Shown here piece by piece: positions 33,690-44,514 of a stretch of DNA of 64,000 bases. Numbering within the stretch: position 1 is the stretch's first letter; each line of letters begins with the position of its first letter. The stretch is from Ignavibacteriaceae bacterium (GTDB lineage: Bacteria; Bacteroidota; Ignavibacteria; Ignavibacteriales; Ignavibacteriaceae): contig JABDPB010000105.1 of assembly GCA_013042995.1 (NCBI GenBank), positions 1 to 64,000 of the forward strand, given 5' to 3'. Made by a program: the position numbers and the translations under genes. Below the pieces are notes generated by a model. It made no database searches and was not told the origin of the DNA. It saw nothing but the letters and a program-made list of their open reading frames with translations.

Positions 33690-35429
33690 TTGCACTATTT
33701 AGACATTATTATAATTGCAGCCTATTTTATTGTTTCAATTGGTATTGCTTTATACTATTCAAGGCGTGCTGGCAAGAGCATTAACGAGTTTTTCCTTTCC
33801 GGCAGAAATCTGCCTTGGTATCTTGCGGGAATATCAATGGTAGCTACTACCTTTGCTGCTGATACACCACTCGCTGTAACCGAGCTTGTTGCAAATAATG
33901 GAATTGCAGCCAACTGGCTTTGGTGGAATTTCGCAATAGGTGGATTACTAACCGTTTTCTTTTTTGCAAAGCTTTGGAGAAGAGCAGGTATTTTAACGGA
34001 AGTTGAATTTGTCGAAATACGATATTCAGGTAAACCGGCAAAATTTTTAAGAGGATTCAGAGCTGTCTATCTCGGTTTATTTATGAACGTGATTATCATA
34101 GGCTGGGTAAATAAAGCAATGTCTTCTATTTTAGTTGGAATGTTTGGTGTAGAAGAATCAACGGTTTACTTGTATGTGTTTGGATGCATGACGGTTGTAG
34201 CAATTTACTCGGCGCTTTCAGGTTTATGGGGGGTTGTAGTTACAGATGCTTTTCAATTTGTCTTAGCAATGACCGGCTGTATAATTCTAGCCGTAATAAT
34301 TGTAAACCTGCCGCAAATAGGTGGCATAACAGGTTTAAAAGCTAGTCTGCCGGAGTCAGCCTTTGATTTCTTTCCTAATATATCGGATGCCAGCTCAGTT
34401 GCAGGTACACTGACATTAACCGTTTCATCATTCTTAGCATACATTGGTATTGTTTGGTGGGCTTCATGGTATCCGGGTGCTGAACCCGGCGGCGGCGGCT
34501 ATGTTGCACAAAGGATGATGTCAGCAAAAAATGAAAAGCATTCGCTTCTAGCAACTCTGTTTTTTCAAGTAGCCCATTATGCAATAAGACCTTGGCCATG
34601 GATAATTGTTGGGTTGTGCAGTTTACTCTTGTATCCGGAACTTGCCGAAGATGAAAAACGAATGGGCTTTATTTACGCTATGAATGATTTTCTTCCAATC
34701 GGTTTAAAGGGAATGTTAATAGCAGCGTTTTTTGCGGCTTATATGAGCACAATTGCAACACAATTAAACTGGGGGGCCTCCTATTTAATAAATGATCTTT
34801 ACAAGCGGTTCATTAATACAGATGCTGATGAAAAACACTATGTCAGTTCTTCCCGTTTCACAACCTTACTTTTAATGTTGATCTCAATTGTTGTTACGCT
34901 TTTTATTAGCAGGATTGCAGGGGCATGGGAGTTTATTATTGAGTGTGGAGCTGGAGTAGGACTGGTTTTAATTTTAAGATGGTTTTGGTGGAGAGTTAAT
35001 GCTTGGTCTGAAATTTCTGCAATGATAACGCCTTTTATTGTTTATCCCCTTGCAATTACTTCAGGTTTAGAATTTCCTGATACTATTTTTATCATAGTTC
35101 CTTCAACCACTATTATTTGGTTAACCGTTACATTCTTAACAAAGCCAACAGATAATGAGGTGCTTCTCTCATTTTACAAGAGAGTTTACCCGGGTGGGAA
35201 ATTGTGGAAACCGATTTCTTTACAATTGCCTAAAATTAAAGAGCAAAAAACATTCCTTAAAATGTTTGTTAACTGGATATTTGGAGTTCTACTTGTTTAT
35301 TCTATATTATTTGGAACAGGCAAATTGATATTTGCTGAATATATCGGCTTCGGAATTTATACAGCAATTGCCCTGTTTTCTGCGATAGTTGTAGTTAAAA
35401 ATTTATCCATTTTGCAGGAAGAAAATTAA
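33690..35429 (+). CDS. Sodium:solute symporter family protein
   Basis: AGKSINEFFLSGRNLPWYLAGISMVATTFAADTPLAVTELVA; TTG start. Confidence 0.92.
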   Translation: MHYLDIIIIAAYFIVSIGIALYYSRRAGKSINEFFLSGRNLPWYLAGISMVATTFAADTPLAVTELVANNGIAANWLWWNFAIGGLLTVFFFAKLWRRAGILTEVEFVEIRYSGKPAKFLRGFRAVYLGLFMNVIIIGWVNKAMSSILVGMFGVEESTVYLYVFGCMTVVAIYSALSGLWGVVVTDAFQFVLAMTGCIILAVIIVNLPQIGGITGLKASLPESAFDFFPNISDASSVAGTLTLTVSSFLAYIGIVWWASWYPGAEPGGGGYVAQRMMSAKNEKHSLLATLFFQVAHYAIRPWPWIIVGLCSLLLYPELAEDEKRMGFIYAMNDFLPIGLKGMLIAAFFAAYMSTIATQLNWGASYLINDLYKRFINTDADEKHYVSSSRFTTLLLMLISIVVTLFISRIAGAWEFIIECGAGVGLVLILRWFWWRVNAWSEISAMITPFIVYPLAITSGLEFPDTIFIIVPSTTIIWLTVTFLTKPTDNEVLLSFYKRVYPGGKLWKPISLQLPKIKEQKTFLKMFVNWIFGVLLVYSILFGTGKLIFAEYIGFGIYTAIALFSAIVVVKNLSILQEEN

Positions 35430-35437
35430 TTTAGCAG

Positions 35438-36286
35438 ATGATTGAAAAAAAAATAGCCCGAGATATAAAACTTATTGTATCTGACCTTGACGGCACATTG
35501 CTAAGTGATGATGGCAGTTTAGGAGTTGAAACGAGAAATTTAATTAAGGAATTAATTAAAGAAGGGATAAATTTTTCAATCGCCAGCGGAAGGCTTCATT
35601 CAGCTGTAGTTCCTACGGCTGAAGCGCTAAATTTAAACGGTCCCCTTATTTCACTCGATGGTGCATTAGTTAAGTATCATTCAAATGGAAAAACAATTTT
35701 TAAATTGCCGCTTGGAAGAAGACAAGTAAGCAAGGCAGTAAATTATTCAGAAGAAAATCTTATAAATATTGTTCTTTGCCATGCAGATGCAATTTATTAT
35801 ACCGATTTTAATACTGTTATTCCTTCACTTTTAAGTAAGTTTGGCGCCGAATACAAAAAGGTGGATTCGTACGAAGAATATATTAAAAACACTTTAGAAA
35901 TTGTTTGCGCAAGCGATATGAAAGATTCAATAAAAAGAATGGATGAAGCTTTTACTTTTCCTGCAGCAATCGGGTGTACCACTTCATTTTTTAAAAGTCG
36001 TAGCTACGATAATATCTATTATCTTGAAATAAGAAAATCTGGATGCAGCAAAGGGAAAGGATTAAAAAGAGTTTTAAAGCATCTAAATCTAAAGCCTGAA
36101 AACGCAGTTGTAGTTGGCGACTGGTATAACGACATAAGCTTGTTTAAAACAAAAGCTTTTAAAGTAGCCGTTGCAAATGCAATTCCAGAACTTATACATT
36201 TATCTGATTATGTTACGAAAGGCACTAACAATGAAGAAGGAGCTGCAGAAATTTTTGAAATGATTTTAAAGGCAAAAAGGAACTAA
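35438..36286 (+). CDS. HAD-superfamily Cof-type hydrolase
   Basis: IVSDLDGTLLSDDGSLG ... VVVGDWYNDISLFK. Confidence 0.93.
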   Translation: MIEKKIARDIKLIVSDLDGTLLSDDGSLGVETRNLIKELIKEGINFSIASGRLHSAVVPTAEALNLNGPLISLDGALVKYHSNGKTIFKLPLGRRQVSKAVNYSEENLINIVLCHADAIYYTDFNTVIPSLLSKFGAEYKKVDSYEEYIKNTLEIVCASDMKDSIKRMDEAFTFPAAIGCTTSFFKSRSYDNIYYLEIRKSGCSKGKGLKRVLKHLNLKPENAVVVGDWYNDISLFKTKAFKVAVANAIPELIHLSDYVTKGTNNEEGAAEIFEMILKAKRN

Positions 36287-36289
36287 AAT

Positions 36290-38494
36290 ATGAGCTCAGA
36301 AATGGAAAGAACCAAACGTGGATTCTTCATAAAAATTATTATTGGCTTTATTACCGTTGTCCTTATTGTTTTAATGTTTCCTAAAGGCGAATCAATTGAG
36401 TTTGAAGTTTCTGAAGGAGCAATTTGGCTTTATGATGATTTAATTGCACCATTCAGTTTTCCTGTAAAAAAGGCAGAAAGCATATACCAAGCTGAACTAA
36501 ATCAAGCAAGGGTTAGTGTCTATCCTGTTTTTCTGAATAAACCTGAGAACAAAAATGTTAGTATTGATTCTTTGAGAGCTTACAGCTTACTATTAATTAA
36601 AACAATTGATTTTTACATAGATGCTGATTCTGTTCCATCCATTAATCCTACTTTCTTAAGCACCACTTCATTTTCCAAATTTTTGAACCTTCGTGTGCAG
36701 GAGAGAAATTTAATTACCGGCAGGATTCCCGGTTTAAATAAGTTATTTAGCTCTGTTGAATCTATTATCCTTTATATCTATTCAATTGGAGTTCTTGATG
36801 TTGAGGAAGGGTCAATTATGCGTGACAGTATTGCAGTCAGAACCGGTAACTTTGATCGTATTGAACCGATAAGTAAATATTTCTCACTTGGGAATGCCAA
36901 AGACGAAGTTGAAAAAGAAATTAAAAAATTAAATTATCCCAAAGATGTTGAAACGGCAGCTATTGAATTTGCAGTGCATTTTGTTTTTTCGAATATAGCT
37001 TACAGCAAAGAATTAACAGAGGAAGAAATTCGCTACGCAGAAGGCAATGTATCAAGCTACTCAGGTATCGTAAATGAAAATGAAAGAATAATCGCCCGCC
37101 ACGATAGAATCACAAAAGATGTAAAACTTAAAATCGAATCATACAAAGATGCAAAGGGAGATATGATTGGAAACGAGAGTCTTTTCTTACAGGCTCTCGG
37201 AAAGTTTATTCACATTTCACTCATTCTTTCACTTCTCGTTGCTTACATTTTTCTTTTTAGAAAGAAAATTTATTACGATAATAATAAAATTATTTTATTC
37301 GCACTTGTAATTTTATTTGTTTCGCTGATAACGTTTTTAATTAACCAGGTTGAAGTGCAGGCACCAATGCAATATTTGATTTTTATACCTGCGGCTTCAA
37401 TGCTAATAACAATAATGTTCGATTCACGAATTGGATTTTATTCAACTGTAATTTTAACTTTAATTACAGGAGCTTTAAGAGGAAACGATTACACTTTTAT
37501 GGCAATGAATTTAATTGCAGGTGGGATTGCAGTTTATTCTGTTCGGGATATAAAAAACCGCTCACAAATTTTCCGATCCTTTTTATTTATTCTTTTAGGT
37601 TATCTGCTTGGAATAATTGCATTCGGATTGGAGAGATTTGCACCTTGGTCCACAATTCTGGTTGAATCAGCATTTGCAGCATCAAACGCTCTTATTAGTC
37701 CGGCATTAACATACGGCTTGCTGATATTCTTTGAACGATTATTTAATATAACAACTGACCTGACTCTTTTGGAACTTTCAAACTTCGACAAACCATTGCT
37801 TAAAGAACTTTCGCGTAAAGCACCAGGCACCTTTAATCATTCAATGACTATGGGAACAATTGCGGAAGCTGCTGCTGAAAAAATTGGTGCAAATCCTTTG
37901 CTCGCAAGAGTCGGGGCGTACTACCATGATGTTGGAAAAACTATAACACCACATAACTTTGTTGAAAATCAGTTAAACAATCAAAACGTGCACGAAAATT
38001 TAACATCCGAAGAAAGCGTAAAACTAATTGCGCGCCATGTTAATGAAGGAATAGCTCTTGCTAAGGATCATAATCTTCCGCAGGAAATAGTAGATTTTAT
38101 TCCTATGCACCATGGCACTATGGCAATGACATATTTTTATGAGCGCGCAAAAAAGATTTATGGAGAAGAGAAAGTTAATGCTGAAGATTTTAGGTACCCG
38201 GGTCCAAAACCAAACACTAAAGAAACTGCGATTGTCATGCTTGCCGATGGTTGTGAGTCGGCAGTTCGCTCAATTGAAAATCCCGACCCGGATAAAGTTG
38301 AAAATATTATTAAGAACATATTTAAGGGCAGAATTTCTGATGGACAGCTTGATGAAGCACCGATTACTTTTAAGGATATCGCCCAAATGAGAGAAGAGTT
38401 TTTAAACATTCTACTGGGGCAACATCATAAAAGAATAAAATATCCCAAGCAGGATGAAACCGAAAAAGGAATTGAAACAGCAGAAAAAGAATAA
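36290..38494 (+). CDS. PgpH-like 7TM-HD phosphohydrolase (7TMR-HDED + HDIG)
   Basis: GTFNHSMTMGTIAEAAAEKIGANPLLARVGAYYHDVGK. Confidence 0.93.
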   Translation: MSSEMERTKRGFFIKIIIGFITVVLIVLMFPKGESIEFEVSEGAIWLYDDLIAPFSFPVKKAESIYQAELNQARVSVYPVFLNKPENKNVSIDSLRAYSLLLIKTIDFYIDADSVPSINPTFLSTTSFSKFLNLRVQERNLITGRIPGLNKLFSSVESIILYIYSIGVLDVEEGSIMRDSIAVRTGNFDRIEPISKYFSLGNAKDEVEKEIKKLNYPKDVETAAIEFAVHFVFSNIAYSKELTEEEIRYAEGNVSSYSGIVNENERIIARHDRITKDVKLKIESYKDAKGDMIGNESLFLQALGKFIHISLILSLLVAYIFLFRKKIYYDNNKIILFALVILFVSLITFLINQVEVQAPMQYLIFIPAASMLITIMFDSRIGFYSTVILTLITGALRGNDYTFMAMNLIAGGIAVYSVRDIKNRSQIFRSFLFILLGYLLGIIAFGLERFAPWSTILVESAFAASNALISPALTYGLLIFFERLFNITTDLTLLELSNFDKPLLKELSRKAPGTFNHSMTMGTIAEAAAEKIGANPLLARVGAYYHDVGKTITPHNFVENQLNNQNVHENLTSEESVKLIARHVNEGIALAKDHNLPQEIVDFIPMHHGTMAMTYFYERAKKIYGEEKVNAEDFRYPGPKPNTKETAIVMLADGCESAVRSIENPDPDKVENIIKNIFKGRISDGQLDEAPITFKDIAQMREEFLNILLGQHHKRIKYPKQDETEKGIETAEKE

Positions 38495-38510
38495 ACTCGT
38501 GTTTGCTTAA

Positions 38511-39401
38511 ATGGAAATTTTTTTGCGTGAATATATCTCTTCTCTCGAGCTTGAAAGAAACCTTTCCATCAATACAATAAAATCATACCAAAACGATTTA
38601 AACTCTTTAATTGGGTTTTTAAAAGAAATTAAAATTAATGATCCGGCGGACATCAATTATCAGCACCTATCAACTTTTTTTAAAACTTTAAATAAACTAG
38701 GACTAAGTAGCCGTTCAGCTGCGCGATATTATTCTTCAATAAAAGGATTTTTCAAATACTTATTTGCAAGCGGTTATCTACAGAAAAACCCAATGGAGAA
38801 ATTATCTGCACCTAAAGTGAGTAAAGGATTGCCTGTTGTTCTAAATGTAAATGAAGTCGAAAAAATTTTGGACTTCCCAAATACCTCAACCAAACTTGGA
38901 TTAAGAGATAAAGCACTGCTTGAAACTTTTTACGCATGCGGTTTAAGAGTTTCAGAATTAATAAACTTAAAAGTAGCAGATTTGTTTTTACAAGAAGGCA
39001 TAATACGAGTATTGGGGAAAGGATCGAAAGAAAGATTGGTCCCGATCGGTTCTTCTGCTATTCAATGGATTGAAGAATACTTAAGTAAAAGCCGTCCACT
39101 ACTCGTAAAAAAGGCGATCAGTGAAAACTTTCTTTTTTTAAATAACCGTGGCACAAGACTGTCACGTATGGGCATATGGAAAATTGTAAATCAAAGCAAG
39201 TTAGGGGCAGGAATAAAAAAAGAAGTTCATCCGCACACTTTCCGCCATTCATTTGCCACACACCTGCTTGAAGGAGGTGCCGATCTGCGAGCTGTGCAAG
39301 AAATGCTTGGACACGCTGATATTTCAACCACTCAAATTTACACACATCTCGACAGGGATTACATTAAACAAGTTCACAAGGAATATCATCCCAGGGGGTG
39401 A
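38511..39401 (+). CDS. xerD: Tyrosine recombinase XerD/XerC
   Basis: RVSELINLKVAD, HPHTFRHSFATHLLEGGADLRAVQEMLGHADISTTQIYTHLD. Confidence 0.93.
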   Translation: MEIFLREYISSLELERNLSINTIKSYQNDLNSLIGFLKEIKINDPADINYQHLSTFFKTLNKLGLSSRSAARYYSSIKGFFKYLFASGYLQKNPMEKLSAPKVSKGLPVVLNVNEVEKILDFPNTSTKLGLRDKALLETFYACGLRVSELINLKVADLFLQEGIIRVLGKGSKERLVPIGSSAIQWIEEYLSKSRPLLVKKAISENFLFLNNRGTRLSRMGIWKIVNQSKLGAGIKKEVHPHTFRHSFATHLLEGGADLRAVQEMLGHADISTTQIYTHLDRDYIKQVHKEYHPRG

Positions 39402-39477
39402 AATATTGTATTAGCCTCGGAAATGTAAGAAAATCATTGGATGAAGATTTTATTATTTTTAATGTTCAATTAATTAA

Positions 39478-40521
39478 ATGCAAAACTCTGCAGGAAAAAT
39501 GAAAGCATCTTTTCTTTCTTTTCTTTCTTTTATTTTAATTTTGTTTTTTCTATTTGCTTTGACAGGCTGCAATAAAAAGTATGAGGAACAAACAGTCCCC
39601 CAAAATGTGCCCGATACAACTGCAGTAGAAACTACAAAGCATTTTTTATTTGTTGGAAAATGGTACGGGAAAGCAGGAGTTTATAAATATGATTTGAATA
39701 CAAAAAAGCACGAAACCGTTTGGTGGCATCCAAGGGAAAATGTAAAGCTGCTTATTTCTAAAACTGAAGTTAATCCTGCATTTTTTTTTACTCTGAGAAA
39801 AACAGGATTTCAAGGTGGTTTTCCATATTTTGAAAAAGTTAAAATCTACAGAATTAGCAAAGATTTTAGCAAAACCGAATTTATTTATTCAATAAAAGAC
39901 GGAATGCAAATAACAGCACGCTGGAACAACGATGAAAATTTTGAAGTTGTATTTACAGAAATTGATAAAACTGATCCAATTTACATTAATAGACATATAA
40001 AAACCTTCGATGGCTACGGAAAATTAATTAATGATGAAATTGAAACCTTCAATCTTGTTGCTGATGGTTTTCCCGAACTGCTGCCTGAAAGAAATCCAAC
40101 TGTCTCTGCATCCGGAAGGTACGGAATTTCTGTTGTTGGAGATTCCGTTTATTTAAAAACCGCTGATGGTGACAGCTTAAAATTTATAATAGATGTAAAT
40201 CATTACTTAAAAAAAATTGAATGGAGTATTGACGAGCAGTTTGTTTTTATCTCAACCCTCGATCTTGAAAACGAATCGTTAAAAACTCAAAAGCCAGAAA
40301 CCTCTGAATTGTTTGTATATTCTATAGTAAAAGACTCGGTTGTTGCAAGCTGGAGTGGGGCAGGGATAAAAAACTTTTTTACACTCGACAGCCTGCTGGT
40401 TTTTGATAATGGTTTTGGCAGAAATTCATCTATTTTTATCTATAATTATTTAAACGAAGAATTATTCAAGAAATTTAACATAAAGGGAGAATGCGGACTA
40501 TTTTATATTCCAGAATTATAG
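39478..40521 (+). CDS. Putative lipoprotein, beta-propeller-like, unknown function
   Basis: LFALTGCNKK lipobox; true start possibly ATG at 39499. Confidence 0.65.
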   Translation: MQNSAGKMKASFLSFLSFILILFFLFALTGCNKKYEEQTVPQNVPDTTAVETTKHFLFVGKWYGKAGVYKYDLNTKKHETVWWHPRENVKLLISKTEVNPAFFFTLRKTGFQGGFPYFEKVKIYRISKDFSKTEFIYSIKDGMQITARWNNDENFEVVFTEIDKTDPIYINRHIKTFDGYGKLINDEIETFNLVADGFPELLPERNPTVSASGRYGISVVGDSVYLKTADGDSLKFIIDVNHYLKKIEWSIDEQFVFISTLDLENESLKTQKPETSELFVYSIVKDSVVASWSGAGIKNFFTLDSLLVFDNGFGRNSSIFIYNYLNEELFKKFNIKGECGLFYIPEL

Positions 40522-40528
40522 TTAAAGT

Positions 40529-42388
40529 ATGAAGACTTACCTAAGAATTCTTTCATATGTTAGGCCATACTGGAAGCATCTTTTATTTGCAATTTTGCTT
40601 TCAATTCTTTACGCGGTTTTTAACGGTGTTTCAATTTATCTTGTTATTCCTCTACTTGATACTTTGTTCCAGGAATCATCAGTTCAAACAACTACTGAAA
40701 GTACAACCAGTACCGATTCAATATCTTCCATTATACCAGATTTTCTATTAGACCTTAAAGACAGTGTTGTTTCGTGGTTTGTAGATTTCGTCTACATCGG
40801 TGACAAGATAGAAATTTTGATGAAGATATGTATAGTAATTCTTATTGTTTTTATGTTAAAAAATGTTTTTGGGTACCTGCAGGCATATTTTATGGCTTAC
40901 ATTGAATACGCCTCAATGAATGAATTAAGAAACGCTGCTTACAAACACCTTCACAAGCTACCCTTAAGTTTTTTTAAGAAAGAAAAGGTTGGGGATATTA
41001 TTTCAAGAATTACGAACGACATTGTCAGAATACAGGAAAGTATCTCGGCAACATTTAGCAATCTTATTAAAGAACCTTTTACAATCATTGTTTTTCTTGT
41101 AATTGCATTAAGCATCAGCTGGGAACTTACATTATTGGCTGTAATAATTCTTCCGTTATCAATGCTGGTAATAGGATGGATCGGACTTAAAGTAAGAGCA
41201 CAGAGTACAATTGTTCAGGAAAAACTGGCAGACATAACCAGTGTTTTACAAGAAACAATTTCAGGTGTGAAAGTAGTCAAAGCATTTGGAATGGAACAGT
41301 ACGAGAACAATAAGTTTTTTGCGGAGACAAAGAGTTTTTTAAGGACAGTTTTAAAAGTTGTTAGAATCAGAAATTCTTCTTCGCCTGTTACAGAAATAAT
41401 TAGTGTTTTTGTGGGAGCGGTTATTATTTATTATGGCGGTGTTTTAGTTCTTGCAGAATCAACACTTACTGCAAGCCTTTTTATGGGATTTTTACTTGCA
41501 ATATTCCAAATGATGCGCCCCATAAAAGAACTTAGCACCGTGAACAACAGAATTCAGGAAGCAAGTGCAGCGGCGGATAGGGTTTTTGAAATTTTAGATA
41601 TTGTGCCAGATATAAAGAATAAAACCTATGCCGAAACTCTTAGCGATTTTAAAAATACAATTAAGTTTGAAAATGTTTCTTTTAAGTATGAAGATTCAGA
41701 TGAATTGGTACTAGACAATATTAACTTTCACGTAAAGAAGGGTGATATATTAGCTCTTGTTGGGCCAAGCGGTGGCGGCAAATCTACTTTAGTAGATTTG
41801 ATTCCGAGGTTTTATGATCCTGCAAGCGGTCGGTTATTAATTGATGGTGGAGATATCCGTGAGTTCACACTTGAATCGTTGCGGAGCAAAATGGGAATTG
41901 TAACGCAGGAAACTTTTTTATTCAATGCTTCAATTAAGCAGAACATTGCATATGGTTTAGATGACTATCCTTTAGAAAAAATAATTGAAGCCGCAAAGAC
42001 CGCTAACGCACATAATTTTATTATGGAGTCTACCAAAGGATACGATACGGTGATAGGCGAACGCGGAGTCAAGCTTTCGGGTGGTCAGCGCCAAAGAATT
42101 ACAATTGCACGTGCTCTTCTTAAAAATCCCGAAATAATGATTTTTGACGAAGCAACTTCTGCACTCGATAGTGAATCTGAGATGCTTGTACAGGAAGCTA
42201 TTGAAAGGTTAATGAAAAACCGAACAACTTTTGTAATTGCGCACAGGCTTAGCACTATAAGGAACGCAACAAAAATAATGGTTATTGATTACGGAAAAAT
42301 TATTCAGTCCGGCACACACGATGAACTGATTAAAGTTGATAAGGGGTTATACAAAATGCTTTACGATATGCAGTTCAGGGATAGTTAG
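40529..42388 (+). CDS. ABC transporter ATP-binding/permease protein (MsbA-like)
   Basis: ABC TM domain plus GPSGGGKSTLVDLIPRFYDP, LSGGQRQRITIARALLKNPEIMIFDEATSALD. Confidence 0.95.
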   Translation: MKTYLRILSYVRPYWKHLLFAILLSILYAVFNGVSIYLVIPLLDTLFQESSVQTTTESTTSTDSISSIIPDFLLDLKDSVVSWFVDFVYIGDKIEILMKICIVILIVFMLKNVFGYLQAYFMAYIEYASMNELRNAAYKHLHKLPLSFFKKEKVGDIISRITNDIVRIQESISATFSNLIKEPFTIIVFLVIALSISWELTLLAVIILPLSMLVIGWIGLKVRAQSTIVQEKLADITSVLQETISGVKVVKAFGMEQYENNKFFAETKSFLRTVLKVVRIRNSSSPVTEIISVFVGAVIIYYGGVLVLAESTLTASLFMGFLLAIFQMMRPIKELSTVNNRIQEASAAADRVFEILDIVPDIKNKTYAETLSDFKNTIKFENVSFKYEDSDELVLDNINFHVKKGDILALVGPSGGGKSTLVDLIPRFYDPASGRLLIDGGDIREFTLESLRSKMGIVTQETFLFNASIKQNIAYGLDDYPLEKIIEAAKTANAHNFIMESTKGYDTVIGERGVKLSGGQRQRITIARALLKNPEIMIFDEATSALDSESEMLVQEAIERLMKNRTTFVIAHRLSTIRNATKIMVIDYGKIIQSGTHDELIKVDKGLYKMLYDMQFRDS

Positions 42389-42389
42389 A

Positions 42390-44423
42390 ATGAGTGAATC
42401 CAGCAGCCGTCCGGTAAAAATTTTAGATATTCTTACCTACATTTTTTTCACAATATTTTTACTCTCTCTTGGCAATTCTATTTTTGCTAATCAGGTTGGT
42501 TTTTTTGGAGCACTTTTTTTTATACTTATTAGGATTGCAATTACAAGAAAAAATCAATTTTATAAAACTGGACTCGAGCTTCCGTTTCTGCTCTATATTC
42601 TTGCCGAAACACTTTCATTGATTTTTTCAGAATACCCATCGGAAGCATTTAGAAACCTTACTAAAAGATTCGCAGTTATATTGGTTTTTTATACAACCAT
42701 TGCTGCTGTAACAAATTTAAAGTGGGGGAAAAGATACTTTTATATCTATTTAGGAGGAATGCTCGCTACTATTTCAGTTTATCTTTTCTTTTCGGCAGAG
42801 CATTACCTGAACAATCTCTATGGCACAGTCCAATCTGGTCCATCAGTTTTTCAATTTCCAATTACAACTAGTGAGATTATAAGTTTTACGGTAATATTTT
42901 TATTTGCTTTTTTAATTAACGAGAAAACATCCTTACGCGTTAAGCTTTTTACACTTGCTGGATTTTTAATTTCATCCGCTGCACTAATTGCAACCTTTAA
43001 AAGAACTGGCTGGATTGGTGCGATGTTCGGAATTGTCTTAATCCTTATTCTCACAAAAAAATGGAAGGCTCTCACTGCTGCAGTTATCGTTGCCGCGTTG
43101 CTTTTTGTTATTGAATCAAATAAAAGTGAAGTTTTGATTTTCAATACCGGCGAAGACAAACTAGAAAAAATTCATTCATTTGAAACAGAAGGCAGGGCTT
43201 ACAATTTTACCACAATAGACAGCATGATTGTTGTGGTTGATTTTGACAACGGACTGCTGTTTTTTAAAGACGATAGATTTGTTAAGAATGTTAAACTAAC
43301 CGCTCCAATTGGATCCATTACGCATTTAAAAGATGATTATCACATTGCTTCGCTTTACGATACAAGGTTTATTGTATTAAAAAGAAACGGACTGAAGTTT
43401 ACCGAAGTAAATGAACTTCTTTCGCCCGGCTATACTAAAGTTTTCAAAATTGAAAATGAAATGCTTTACGTACTTGATGCTGACAGCGGACTTACTGTTT
43501 TTACCAATCCAATTAAAAGTGACAAACACCGGAGATTTCCCGAACTGAAGTTTGCAGACAATATTTTTATAGATTCATCAAAATTCTATATTGATTACGA
43601 TCGTGGTTTGCAAATTCGTGAATTAAATAATTTTATCCCATCAGAAAAAATCAATCGTGAGCTAGATGGTTCATTTAAAATATTAAAAACAGAAAATGGA
43701 AGAATCTTAATCAGTAAATCAAATAAAGTCGAACTGCTGGATCTCAATTTTAATATGATTGACTCTGTAACAATTGGTTCGTATGTAAAACAGATTGTGA
43801 GAGACAAAGATAATATATACCTGCTGACTGCAGAAAATGATATTTTAAAGTTAACCAATCCATTTAATGACTCATTAAAAGTTCTAAACAAGTACAACCT
43901 TGCTTTTACACCTAGGACATTATTTGCAAACGATAATAAAATCTACACAAGTATAGTTATTCGAAGCAGGCTGATGAGCATTTTCGATCCTTATGTCCAG
44001 ACTAATTTTTCGCGGCTTGCCCTCTGGCGAGCAGGTTGGGAGATGTTTAAAAACAACCCGATTTTTGGCTTAGGTGATATTGATCTTGCTAAATACTACT
44101 TAAAATATAAGCGACCAATTGACAAAGAGATTCACGGTCACCTGCATAACAATTACATTCACTTTTTAGCTACGCTTGGTTTATTTGGATTTCTAGCACT
44201 TACTTTTCTCTTTGTAAAAATGTTTATGGTTATGGGTTCACACTTTAAAGCAACTAGAGAGAAGCCGTTTATAAATTCTTATGCTCTTGGAGCAATTGCC
44301 GGTTTGGCGAGCATGCTCACTGCAGGCTTAACAGAACTTAATTTTTGGGACCAGGAAATTACCACGCTTGTTTATTTTACAGTTGGACTTAGTATTGCTC
44401 TATTTAAACATTATAAAGCTTAA
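42390..44423 (+). CDS. O-antigen ligase/polymerase (Wzy_C-like) with large repeat-rich insertion
   Basis: Polytopic TM N-terminus; RLALWRAGWEMFKNNPIFGLGDI...HGHLHNNYIHFLATLGLFGFLAL motif; about 285 aa of soluble repeats in between. Confidence 0.85.
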   Translation: MSESSSRPVKILDILTYIFFTIFLLSLGNSIFANQVGFFGALFFILIRIAITRKNQFYKTGLELPFLLYILAETLSLIFSEYPSEAFRNLTKRFAVILVFYTTIAAVTNLKWGKRYFYIYLGGMLATISVYLFFSAEHYLNNLYGTVQSGPSVFQFPITTSEIISFTVIFLFAFLINEKTSLRVKLFTLAGFLISSAALIATFKRTGWIGAMFGIVLILILTKKWKALTAAVIVAALLFVIESNKSEVLIFNTGEDKLEKIHSFETEGRAYNFTTIDSMIVVVDFDNGLLFFKDDRFVKNVKLTAPIGSITHLKDDYHIASLYDTRFIVLKRNGLKFTEVNELLSPGYTKVFKIENEMLYVLDADSGLTVFTNPIKSDKHRRFPELKFADNIFIDSSKFYIDYDRGLQIRELNNFIPSEKINRELDGSFKILKTENGRILISKSNKVELLDLNFNMIDSVTIGSYVKQIVRDKDNIYLLTAENDILKLTNPFNDSLKVLNKYNLAFTPRTLFANDNKIYTSIVIRSRLMSIFDPYVQTNFSRLALWRAGWEMFKNNPIFGLGDIDLAKYYLKYKRPIDKEIHGHLHNNYIHFLATLGLFGFLALTFLFVKMFMVMGSHFKATREKPFINSYALGAIAGLASMLTAGLTELNFWDQEITTLVYFTVGLSIALFKHYKA

Positions 44424-44514
44424 TTGGTAACGACAAAAGATGAGATAAAATAATTCTGCTTGCTTATTTTAAATGCAGTCGAAGAAAATCTTTTTAAATT
44501 AATTGTCTTTTAAG

